This document shows positions 55,028 through 64,000 of a stretch of 64,000 nt of DNA, piece after piece. Both the position numbers and the translations under genes were made by a program. The notes under the pieces are model-generated. The model saw nothing but the letters and a program-made list of their open reading frames with translations, did no database searches and was not told the origin of the DNA. The DNA comes from Lathyrus oleraceus (lineage: Eukaryota > Streptophyta > Magnoliopsida > Fabales > Fabaceae). Each line of letters starts with the position of its first letter. Within the stretch, counting starts at the first letter, position 1. The stretch covers positions 345,407,846-345,471,845 of the forward strand of contig NC_066585.1 in the NCBI RefSeq assembly GCF_024323335.1, written 5' to 3'.

Positions 55028-55197
55028 CTGTTGAGTCCATTTGGTAGCCGTTCATTTCCAAGCACAGACTGAGGCTTTTTGGATGGACCCTCCTTTGGAA
55101 CATGTAAATGAGATTGGCTGAACTGTCCAAAAGCATCAGATCTAGCGCCGGACTGGTTTGGTGAATATTGATATTCAGGTAAAGTCCTTGCCAAAGC
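55028..55197 (-). pseudogene. captured exon of unrecognised host gene
   Basis: A 170-bp exon-like segment lies between CTCTAG and GTTAAT on the minus strand. It translates without stops as a polar peptide (LPEYQYSPNQSGARSDAFGQ, then SQSHLHVPKEGPSKK). The composition suggests a disordered part of a nuclear regulator; a homeobox-DDT (RLT-like) source is a weak guess. Confidence 0.45.
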
Positions 55198-55599
55198 CTA
55201 GAGTAAAGTTCATTTCAAGTCAAGCTTAAATAGAGAAATCAAGCAGTAAAAAACTAAAAATAATAGATTCTTATTGAAGGGTGAGATTCATTTAAATGCG
55301 ATCGAAAATGCATTTTCAATTTTCATTTACTATCACTTGGGGGAGAAGCAATCCCCTAGTGAATTTAACGTAGAAATAGTAGATTCTTATTGAAACATGT
55401 GCTAAATTAGTTTTACATAAGTGATAACTATGCACATTTCATAACATTGAGTTGGGAATGGTGTATGAAAGTTGCAAGTGCACCACACATAAAACAGTAA
55501 AATGACCACCATGGTAATTTAAACTCAGCTTAAAAAAATAGCTTAATGCTTCTCTTCAATGAATTGAATCAACAACTACAATGTTGAAGACTGTGTTCA

Positions 55600-56607
55600 G
55601 AATACTTACTAGTAGATGTTCCTCTAGGATCAAAATCATCAAAGTCATCCTCAGTATTGTTTGCAGTTACACTTGAACTTTGAGAAGGAACTGAACTTGC
55701 ATTAACAGATGACTTCGATGCTCTAGATGATGTCTTTTCCTTGCTTTTGCTGCAAGGAAGACATTCCGAAATAAGAATACAGGTAACAAAATAGAACGAT
55801 TGCAGTATGGCAAGGTAGAAACATGTGTCTATCCGCGCATAAGACAAAAAGCAAGTGAAAGTAAAAGGATGGGTCGAGATAAGCATCTCAATTCTCAACC
55901 ATTAGTCAAATTCCTATACATAATGTTTTCAAAAGTAAAAAAAGCTTGTTGAATTAGGCAACAACGATCAAGGATTAAAGCTGAGTCTGGACATCTATCC
56001 TGTGTGAGCATGTAGTAAGTATCATGCTGCCTGTCTTTGACTAGGTACATATTTATTTCAGCATAAAACATTCCAAACTTTCCAAGGATTATCTATGGCA
56101 ATACATTCCAACTACATTATGGAACTACTGAACAAGCATAAAATACATCTATGAAGATCAAGCACTAGTGTCAAAGTTCAAGATATTTTCCCCTAACAGT
56201 AAAGATAAAAATAGTTACTAGGTACTCCAGATTCAAACTTTCCAAGGATTATCTATGGCAATACATTCCAACTACAGTATGGAACTATTGAACAAGCATA
56301 ATATACATTTACCATTGCTTGCAGACTATATTACTAGTTAGACACACCCCACCTGACAGACCGTGCAGAAGCCTTCTTGAAGGAGTTTTCTTGATCGTTA
56401 CTTGAGTCACCATAGCGTGATTTTCCTGAGTAATCTTTGTCTACTTTTTCTTCATCGTAGCGCCCCTTGTCTCCGTAGCTATCACTATACCTATCACTGT
56501 CTCTTGAACCAAAACCTCCATATTTACTACTGCTCTGGGAACTCCCACTACTAAACGAGGTTGTCCCGGACTTGTATGTGATTCCACTAGATGAAACTCC
56601 AACATAC
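55600..56607 (-). pseudogene. captured EPSIN-like clathrin-adaptor fragment, two exons
   Basis: Exons 56607-56353 (255 bp) and 55749-55600 (150 bp) have AG/GT borders and join in phase (AG|C). They encode a Ser/Gly/Tyr-rich stretch (GGFGSRDSDRYSDSYGDKGR, later QENSFKKASARSV), then NTEDDFDDFDPRGTST. This resembles the linker between the ENTH domain and the C-terminal motifs of EPSIN2/3-type proteins, which act in clathrin vesicle budding. The ENTH domain itself is absent. No stops are seen. Confidence 0.7.
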
Positions 56608-56912
56608 CTAAATTAAGCACCCCAAATAAAAACAAAAATATAGTTTGCTGAGAACATAATAGTAGCTTAATCATTATGGGATTGAAGCTATATCTCACAA
56701 ATTCTATCAAAAAGACATGAGCATTTGAGCTTGACAACATGGACCCAGATACTAAACCTTTGTCAATACAAGGAGCAAACCAGAGAAAAATAATCCTGTT
56801 CACTCATCACTGCAGTTGATCGGAATACTTTTCTACACAGCCTAGGACAAAATAAACTACCACGTACAAGGATTACTCAGATGAAAACTGTCCAATATTA
56901 AGAAGACATTAC

Positions 56913-57765
56913 CTTTGTCTCTAACAATTCTTCGTGAAATTTCATTTAGAATCTCAGCAACTTGTGAGTCCTTTAATGCAGAAGCTCTCCTTAATTGAAT
57001 TAAATCAGCTACAACATCAGGGTTGAATGGTTTCTCGTTCAGAGCATATCGGATGTATTTGCGCAAAATTTCTTCCAAGACAAAACCTGTCTGGATATGA
57101 ATTTTTTGTTACTTAAAATCAATGACACATGCAGAGGAAGTCAAAAGTATGGTAAGCCAGCAAACAGAAAAATGAATTTCCATGAGATTTTTCCAGCCAG
57201 CAAAATGAAAGCTAAGAACTACTTTCATGATCTAGACAAACAAACAAACAAACAAACAAACATTATAATTTCCTATAAGCGCAATGAACAAAAAAAAATC
57301 CAAAGAAACAAAAAAACCAACCAATTTCCTGCGTTGTGCTTTGGGAGAACTGAATTTCCTAACGGTTTTAACAAACGCGATAACGAAAGTGAGACCAGCA
57401 TAACCAAGAGGAACGGCGAGAATCCACGGCAACGAAGTGGGACCCACTCTCGGACCGGGAATCGCTTGGGTAACAGAACCGGTGAACTCAACGAGGTCGA
57501 GAGCTTTTTCTTGAATCCACGGAAGTTCCTCTTCTACTTCAACCTCAACAACTTCATCTTGTCTAGATTGTTTAGGGTTATTGTTACTGGAAGGGTTTTT
57601 CGATGATGACGCTGAAGCAACGGTTGAGATTGAAGTAGGTGATGATAAGAGTGGTTTTGGGTGGAGTGTAGGGAAAAAGAAGGGTTGAGATTGAAAAGGG
57701 GTTAGGGATGGGTTTTTGTTTGGGAGAGAGAGAAAATGGGAAGTGAGAGAAGAAGTGAAAGCCAT
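56913..57765 (-). pseudogene. captured plastid-targeted protein fragment, two exons
   Basis: Exon 57765-57322 (148 codons) begins at its own ATG with a Ser/Thr/Pro-rich, acid-poor transit-peptide-like stretch (MAFTSSLTSHFLSLPNKNPS). It then has an acidic segment and a hydrophobic helix (LPWILAVPLGYAGLTFVIAF) followed by KTVRKFSSPKAQRRK. Exon 57090-56913 encodes LRKYIRYALNEKPFNPDVVA and EILNEISRRIVRDK. I recall this as one conserved chloroplast membrane protein of unknown function, with an exon missing between the two. The ATG and 5' sequence make it the likely start of any chimeric minus-strand transcript. Confidence 0.65.
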
Positions 57766-57782
57766 TGGAATGGTTTTTTTTT

Positions 57783-57961
57783 AATTGAAAGACTTTAAAC
57801 AGCGCTTTCTCAAAAGCGCTGACTAAGGTCTATATTTAAAAGCGCTTTTAGTATTTTCTTGGAACATTTTCAGCGCTTTATTTTAATTTTAACCTTAGAC
57901 AGCGCTTTCTGTTAAAAGCGCTGTCTAAGATGCGCTGTTAAAAGCGCTTTTTGGCGTAGTG
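57783..57961. repeat. right subterminal repeats and terminus of the CACTA element
   Basis: Five to six copies of AGCGCTTT/AAAGCGCT words are present, including CTTAGACAGCGCTTTCTG with its inverse. It is much shorter than the left array and has no long C or G runs. It ends TTTTTGGCGTAGTG. Confidence 0.85.
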
Positions 57962-57964
57962 AAT
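57962..57964. repeat. target-site duplication AAT, right
   Basis: Matches 52248-52250. Confidence 0.85.
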
Positions 57965-58123
57965 CATCCAAAACCCAATGTAGATTGGTCTCCTCATAAC
58001 AAGTCATCAAAGAAGAGAGTATCTGGTGTCAAAAAATATGGATCTTTGACAAACATTAGAAACTCTAGTTCTCCTAGTATGGTAATGTCACAATCTGATC
58101 AACCGGGATGCAGCAATGCCTAG
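57965..58123 (+). pseudogene. displaced 3' end of the WRKY coding sequence
   Basis: It continues the WRKY frame from the displaced second zinc histidine: HPKPNVDWSPHNKSSKKRVS and on to a TAG at 58121-58123 (53 codons with stop). The frame is open. Without the transposon the gene would encode about 452 residues. An AATAAA signal follows at about 58138. Confidence 0.85.
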
Positions 58124-59483
58124 GTTCATCAACGTCAATAAAAAGTCAAATATTAAGAAATTGGACTCATATGGAGTCGTTCCTCTATTACTAGAGAAGT
58201 CAGATCGTAGCAACGTGTTGGAAACTCAGGTTCACTTCAATTTACGCAGCTATAATTAAATGAGCATGAGAAAGCCAATGCTCTGATGACGAGGACGATA
58301 TTCTGATTATCAGCATAAGAGCTATTAGTTGAGTCTAACTTAAAGAACTTATCCCGATTAAGGAGATATTATTTAAAATTCTTCCCTAAATAATATATGA
58401 TCCGATGATTTTTCTAATGCAATAATGAAAAAAATATTAATTATTAATTTCTCACTTTTCTTTTTACTTGTTACTCTTCAGAGCAGTTAAGAAAAGGCAT
58501 TCAAAAGTCATATAAAGATTTATATTTTCCTTCTTTTTATATTTTTACTCTTAAATAAATATTTATATTGTATATTTAGTAAACATGTTTTTTATATTTA
58601 ACTTAAAAGCTTATTTAAGGTTTATTTTATTTTATTATATTGTGTCATGTGAAGATTTGACCTAATAGATAACTTTGAATATCCAAGAGTATTTGAATTA
58701 GATGGTAAGAGTCTCTTCCAATTTAACTAGAAGTTTTGGGTTTGAACCCAGCTTAGACATGCACTATTGTTAGATTTTGAAGGAGAGCTTTGCTTCCTAT
58801 TGTGGTCTTCCCCAGCTTAAATAATTAGTCTTTACAATTACACGCAAAGGATAATCGATTTCTATCGGATAAAAAAAAAGATAACTTAGAATGAATTTAA
58901 ATATTTATAAAAAATGTTTTAATTTTTTAATAATAGAATTTTATATATTTCCTTAAATTGTTTGAAACTCATTTTGACTAAATATATACATTCATTAAAA
59001 CTTATATAACGCCATTATAGGTTAGCCCTTATAAAATAAATCTAGAATAAATTTTTTTTTTTAATAATTTTTAGTTCTAAAAGTGTAAATTGACAATCTC
59101 AATATATTTTAAATTTACTTTAGATTTTCGCAGAACAATATTGACTGGTCAAAAGATCGTATACATAAGTTAAAATGATAAATAAATTTATGTCTCAATG
59201 GATTCCAAAATTTATTGTTGGGAGAATATTTTGTGGAATAAGAAAGCCCTGAAACATTATATAATTAGAATAATTTCTTTAAAAAAATACTTAATTTAAA
59301 ATCATATAAATTGCATTCACTTGTACCATAATTTATTGAGTTTCATTATATCTATGTGAAATTTACAAAATTTTAATAATAAATCTTAGATAGAAATCAA
59401 TCAATGATTGATATTATGATTGGTAGTTGAAGCTCCAAGAATTCCTTCCCTTTTTACCTTCAATATTATTGTAATATGATATA
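58124..59483. other. gene-free AT-rich interval downstream of WRKY
   Basis: No gene is seen. It includes the possible SINE-like head listed separately. Confidence 0.5.
58690..58765 (+). other. possible tRNA-derived SINE head
   Basis: TAGATGGTAAGAG is A-box-like, and GGTTTGAACCC about 40 bases downstream is one mismatch from the B-box. No target duplication was identified. Confidence 0.3.
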
Positions 59484-59488
59484 ATAAC

Positions 59489-59776
59489 TAGGCTAAAATA
59501 GTCTATTGGTCCCGGTAAATTAATGAGTTTTTGATTTTGATTCAATAAAGTTTTTTGTTTTGGTCTGAGTCCCTATATCTCATTTTTTTATGTTGACTTT
59601 AGTCCCTAAAGTCAAAATCTGCAAGTTTCTTGCGGATTTTCCTATGAATTTTATATTTAAGGACTAAAACCAACACAAAAATGAGATATAGGAACTCAGA
59701 CAAAAAATAAATAAATTACATAGACCAAAATAAAAAACTCATTAATTTACTGGAATTAAAAGACTATTTAGGTCTA
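59489..59776. mobile_element. foldback MITE, 288 bp
   Basis: The ends TAGGCTAAAATAGTC and GACTATTTAGGTCTA are inverted. The arms continue inward for over 100 bases (AAATTAATGAGTTTTT and its inverse, TATATCTCATTTTT and its inverse). Direct repeats ATAAC flank it (59484-59488, 59777-59781). The superfamily is not identified. Confidence 0.75.
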
Positions 59777-59941
59777 ATAACCATCTAGAAGTTATTATGC
59801 ATTATTAAGAACAAAAGTAATTAGAGGTGGTCCTCTAGAGTTTATTTCGTAAGACCGTCTCAAAAAGAGAAAAAAAACATCAATGTGATTACATGATTAA
59901 CAATATGACTTTTTAAACATACAAGATAAAATATTTATGTT

Positions 59942-59945
<4 letters not shown>

Positions 59946-60023
<78 letters not shown>
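59946..60023 (+). repeat. (AT)n microsatellite
   Basis: About 78 bp of AT repeats. Confidence 0.95.
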
Positions 60024-60025
<2 letters not shown>

Positions 60026-60038
60026 CAATTTATTTCAT

Positions 60039-60200
60039 AAGTAAGTTTTTTTAACTCACTCCAAATCACAACCTTTAAATTGAATATAATCTAGTGATTA
60101 ATATTTTTATTTAATTATAATCAATATTTTTACTTAATTAACCATTCGATTAAATCTAATTTAAAGATTATAATTTGGAGTAAGTTAATATTACTTACTC
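60039..60200. mobile_element. probable foldback MITE
   Basis: The left arm (GTAAGTTTTTTTAACTCACT, then CCAAAT and CTTTAAATT) pairs imperfectly with the inverse of the right arm (AATTTAAAG, then ATTTGGAGTAAGTTAA). The (AT)n tracts on both sides hide any target duplication. Confidence 0.45.
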
Positions 60201-60224
60201 TTAAAGTAAGTTGAATCCTATTTT

Positions 60225-60226
<2 letters not shown>

Positions 60227-60278
<52 letters not shown>
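60227..60278 (+). repeat. (AT)n microsatellite
   Basis: About 52 bp of AT repeats. Confidence 0.95.
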
Positions 60279-60280
<2 letters not shown>

Positions 60281-60606
60281 TTTTGGATTGATTGCATTAG
60301 GTAAAATAACATATGAATAAAATGTATTTTAGGTAACATGTGGAAAAAAGATGTGCGAACATATGTTCCAGCAACCGAAGTTGATATTAAGCAAGAGCTG
60401 CTTAGCTAAAGTGTGTGAGTGCAACTTCCCGTTAGATGTCAAAACTAGGATACTTTAGGTTTATGTATATTGGACGGTATCCTATGAGTCTTAATGTGCA
60501 TCTTAGCATTAAGAAGCATAAAAATATTTTGGAAGTGATTTAGAAAAGGTTATAAATGATTCTACTTGGCAAAAATATGTATTTATGCAAGACATGGGCT
60601 TATGTG

Positions 60607-60900
60607 TTGACACATACGATGTATGACTCGACACATGTTGTTAAGTTTTTAAGATTGTAGCTTATGTTTATGCATGTATCGACACATACAACATACATGT
60701 CGACACATAAAAGATATTTTTTTCTATGAGTCGACACATGCAAGATATGAGTCGACACATGTTGAGTTTTAAAGCTGTAGCGTCTGTTTGATGTGCCGAT
60801 TATTAAGGGATTTTAGGTCGACACATAGAATATTTTTTCTTCTATGAATCCACACATGCTTCGAAAGTGTTGACACAATGCTTAGATAGGTTGACACATA
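60607..60900. repeat. degenerate GTCGACACAT repeats
   Basis: About ten variants of (G/T)(T/C)CGACACAT(A/G) occur in both straight and interrupted form, spaced 20-60 bases apart. Confidence 0.6.
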
Positions 60901-61644
60901 TTATGCATGTTTCCAAAAATTCATGATTTTTTCAATTCTTTTGCATTCCTTTTGCCTCCAACTTACACACATATATATACCTCATAGACACATCATTTGA
61001 TAAATAGAAACTAGGAATATATAAATATTTCTCTTCATCTTTAACCTATATTCTATGCATACACACAAACAAATTACACATAACATTTTTTTTGTTTCGA
61101 TGCTATCTAGGACCAAAGTTGATAACATCCAATTTAGGTTATTGAATTGTAAATTGAGTTTGAGAATCTTTGGGGGTTTCAAAGAAGAAAACCAAGTTGG
61201 GGTTTTCCTTCAAGATTAATTGGTGATTTAAAGGTTTTAGATAAGATTACGCAAGTTGGATTCAGCCAAGTGAAAGTTTTGAAGAATAGTGGGCTCACTC
61301 GAAGGAGTAATGGTAATCGAAGGATCATCTTGGTAAATCTTAGGTGACAATAATTTGCAATTAGGATTCGATCGAGTGAAAGCTTTGAAGAACGAGGTTT
61401 CTTGAAAATGAGTTGCATGAGACGGTGGATCAAATTAGTATTGTTGGGTGACTTTATCAAGCTCAGGTCAAGGAAAGAAAAAAATATAAGATCAACATCA
61501 AACAAAAGGTTTGGACGGTTGGATTGAAGTTTTTTTTCTTGTAAACTACAATTCCAAAGGTTAATTTTCATCATTTCAATTCGAGTTCGAGTTGAGGGCA
61601 GACGTACCCATAGTGAGGCTGATTGGGGAACTGCCTAAAAAAAC

Positions 61645-61650
<6 letters not shown>

Positions 61651-61691
<41 letters not shown>
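61651..61691 (+). repeat. (CT)n microsatellite
   Basis: About 20 CT units. Confidence 0.95.
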
Positions 61692-61694
<3 letters not shown>

Positions 61695-62037
61695 TTTTTC
61701 ATTTACAAATTGTTGAATTCGTAGATTGTGTGATCATTATGTTTGGTTAAACATTTGTTGATAACATTTTGAAAACAACGTTGTTGTGTTGATTTCACTC
61801 CATTAGACTGTAGTTGTTTTTTCAAATCAACAAAACCATAGAAAATTCTAAATGACATTGATTGCACACAAGGTGTTCAGTAATTTTCCTCAATTAAGTT
61901 TTTGTGTTTATTGTCATTGGAAATAGCCTCCACCTTTATCTATATCATTGAAAAGGTTATTTTGAAACACATTGATTGATTTTCCTATCATTATCATCAT
62001 TTGGCTTTCATATACGCATATCTGAACTTTTCTGTAA

Positions 62038-62550
62038 TGTTAGAAAAAGATTCAGTTTTGCATCTGGCCTTTAGTTTTGATGATAACAATGCATTGTTTC
62101 TTAGAGAACAATTTTATACATTAATGGTTTTTATCTAGTGTGTAGCTTTTGCTAACAAGTTTTGACTTTGAACAATAACGTATGAAGTCATCAGATTCTA
62201 GAATCAACACACTCTGACTCTGAGGAGGTTCAAGTGCTTTATAATATGCTGTCAAGTTCTATAAAGCTCTTAGACAAGAGTTATGAGAAACGTTCATGTT
62301 AAAGCTTCTGATTGTGACTTGATGGAAAAGCCTTTGAATGTTTATTTGTGTTCATTGGGCTCAAGTTCTGAAGATTCTGAAGAGCTTTTTCACATGATAT
62401 TGGCTCTATCAGAGCTACTAGTCCAAAAAGTGTTTCTTCAGAAACATTGAATGTTGATCATGTCCCGACAGGTTCATCCTTGTTTCCTAGAATTAGTTCT
62501 TTAGAAACATTCTTCCTATTTCTTTGTCTTTTCTGATTGATTGTGCATTC
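62038..62550 (+). mobile_element. probable copia LTR fragment
   Basis: Its start TGTTAGAAAAAGATTCAG and the words CTTTAGTTTTGATGATAACA resemble the first bases of SIRE/Maximus-type LTRs of legumes. It abuts the minus-strand integrase fragment. No second LTR is in the window. Confidence 0.35.
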
Positions 62551-62556
62551 AGGTGC

Positions 62557-64000
62557 TTATGAAGTTCCTTTTTCTGCTTCTTCAGAACCTTTGGTCTTTT
62601 CGCCAGAGCCTGCAAGTATGATCTCCAGATATGCTAATTTCTCAACTAGCTTTGACTTTTCAGAGTCAAGCTTGTCATCAAATCTGACATGAATTGATTC
62701 CTCCACGATTTGTGTTTCTGTATTGTATACTCGATATCCTTTAGAACATTCTGAGTATCCCAACATAATACACTTTTGTGCCTTAAAGTCAAACTTGTTC
62801 AGATTGTCTTTAGTGTTCAAAATAAAATTAGAGCATCCAAAAGGATGAAAATAAGCAATATTGGGTTTTCTTCCCTTGCACAGTTCATAAGGAGTCTTTT
62901 CCAGAATAGGTCTGATAGAGATTTTATTTTGAATGTAACATGTTGTATTCACAACTTCTGCCCAGAAGTGCTTAGACATATTAGTCTCATTGATCATGGT
63001 TCTGGCATTTCTTGGAGAGTCCTATTCTTCATTTCTACAACTCCATTGTGTTGTGGAGTTCTAGGACAAGAGAAATCATTGGATAATCCATTAGAGTCAA
63101 AAAGTTCTTCAAAAAGTTTGTTTTCAAATTCGCCACCATGATCACTTCTGACTCTGATAATCTTAGAGTCATATTCATTTTACAATTTTGAACAAAACTG
63201 GTGAACACAGAATGTGACTCATTCTTGTGCCTTAAGAATTTCACCCATGTCCAATGACTGTAGTCATCAACAATGACAAGTCCATACTTCTTACCATTGA
63301 CTAACACTATCTTAATAGATCCAAAGAGATTAATGTGTAGAAGTTCTAAAGGTCTAGAGGTGGAAATAACATTTTTGGTTTTGAAAGTGGTTTTAAAATT
63401 TTTTCCTTTCTGACATGCTTCACAGAGAGCATCTGAGGAAAACTTCATCTTAGGCAGACCTCTAACTAACTCAAGTTTATTTAGCCGAGAAAACCTCCTC
63501 AAGCTAATGTGGCACAAGCGTCTATGCCACACCCGTTGCTCCTCATTAATAGACATCAAGCATTTCACGTTTTGGTTTTTCAAATCTGAAAGTTTTATTT
63601 TATAAATGTTGTTCTTCCTCTTTCCATTAAAAAGGACTGTGCCATTTTTTTGATTGACAACCTTGCACATTTTTTGATTAAAAATAATACCATAACTATT
63701 ATCACTTAATTGACTTATGGATAACAAATTATGCATTAATTCCTCAACATAAAGAACATCAGAAATAGAGGGAAGATATCTATTACCAACTATTCCATAT
63801 CCACTGATTCTTCCTTTTAGATTTCCTCAAAAGTCTACGAAACCAACATCTTTAAGTTCCATGTCTTGGAAAATATGCTTTCTTCCCGTCATATGCCGCG
63901 AGCATCCAGAGTCCAAGTACCATGAATAGTGTTTTAACTCTGCTGCATAGGATATCCACAATGTACACAATTTTATCTTTTGGAACCCATAATATTTTGG
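62557..64000 (-). pseudogene. copia protease-integrase fragment, runs off the right edge
   Basis: Read on the minus strand from 64000: the protease site WYLDSGCSRHMTG (about 63925-63885), GAG-pre-integrase (VWHRRLCHISLRRFSRLNKL, CEACQKGKNFKT), the integrase core (PLELLHINLFGSIK, VIVDDYSHWTWVKFLRH) and the integrase C-terminal part (FWAEVVNTTCYIQNKI, KTPYELCKGRKPNIAYFHPF). A TGA at about 63829 and frame changes near 63035 and 63180 break it. RT and RNase H do not follow below 62557, so it is 3'-truncated. Motifs suit the SIRE-type copia lineage. Confidence 0.85.

Larger units (their letters stand above)
52251..57961. mobile_element. gene-carrying CACTA-type element (Pack-CACTA-like), 5711 bp
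   Basis: Termini are CACTACGCCAAA at the left and TTTGGCGTAGTG at the right, flanked by AAT on both sides. Both subterminal regions carry many copies of TTAGACAGCGCTT in both orientations, the usual layout of transposase-binding repeats in this superfamily. No transposase domain was found. Instead the interior holds exons with introns from several host genes, all on the minus strand, at 53387-57765. It is therefore a non-autonomous gene-capturing element. The WRKY frame is intact on both sides, which suggests recent insertion. Confidence 0.92.
60290..62034 (+). mobile_element. LTR-retrotransposon-derived non-coding sequence
   Basis: Degenerate repeats of GTCGACACAT lie at 60607-60900, a segment TGGGGAACTGCCTAAA at 61624-61639 of the kind seen near copia LTR ends, and a (CT)n tract at 61651-61691. 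The minus-strand frame of 131 codons (61179-61574) has no recognisable domain. Borders are not defined. Confidence 0.35.

Noticed and set aside
57097..57606. 169-codon plus-strand frame
   Set aside because: It is antisense to the captured plastid-protein exon 57322-57765, whose minus-strand frame has a start, splice site and recognisable composition.
61179..61574. 131-codon minus-strand frame
   Set aside because: No domain, Leu/Ser/Lys-biased composition, and it lies in LTR-like non-coding sequence.

Overview
The window is repeat-rich nuclear DNA of a flowering plant. Very long Ogre-type LTRs, SIRE-like copia elements, MULEs carrying a plant-mobile-domain gene, a CACTA element and a WRKY gene with the conserved plant intron all point to a legume, most likely of the pea/vetch/lentil tribe (tribe inferred, not proven). 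Nothing bacterial or organellar was seen. The only ordinary host gene recognised is one WRKY transcription factor; almost all other coding sequence is transposon-derived.

Layout. 1-19690 is a cluster of rearranged Ogre-like LTRs: copy A (1-4533), then two copies of a composite in which a plus-strand LTR is fused tail-to-tail to a minus-strand LTR (B 4534-10649, C 11467-19103). A 3' internal fragment (10677-11466) separates them. 19691-21119 holds no gene. 21120-29136 is a structurally complete SIRE-like copia element (1178/1177-bp LTRs, TSD ATAAC) that keeps gag-protease and an envelope-like frame but has lost most of integrase, RT and RNase H. A solo LTR follows (29373-30514, TSD ATGTT), then AT-rich DNA.

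32393-49236 holds two related MULEs. MULE-1 (32393-36699) is decayed. MULE-2 (42929-49236) has long TIRs and a perfect 9-bp TSD. Both carry a MULE transposase, a divergently transcribed plant-mobile-domain gene and a small third reading frame driven from inside the TIR. Between them lies a Helitron helicase relic split by a decayed copia element (37536-42242).

50185-58123 is the WRKY gene (group IIe type, WRKYGKK variant). Its last exon is interrupted by a 5711-bp CACTA-type element (52251-57961, TSD AAT). That element has no transposase; it carries intron-containing fragments of several host genes, all on its minus strand: a plastid-targeted protein, an EPSIN-like protein, an unrecognised exon and a Nudix hydrolase. 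The element's terminal CAC codon replaces the WRKY zinc-ligand histidine that the insertion displaced.

58124-64000 holds MITE-like foldbacks, long AT repeats, LTR fragments and, at the right edge, a minus-strand copia protease-integrase fragment that runs out of the window. The strongest candidates for something new are the gene-carrying CACTA element inside the WRKY gene and the three-gene MULE family.
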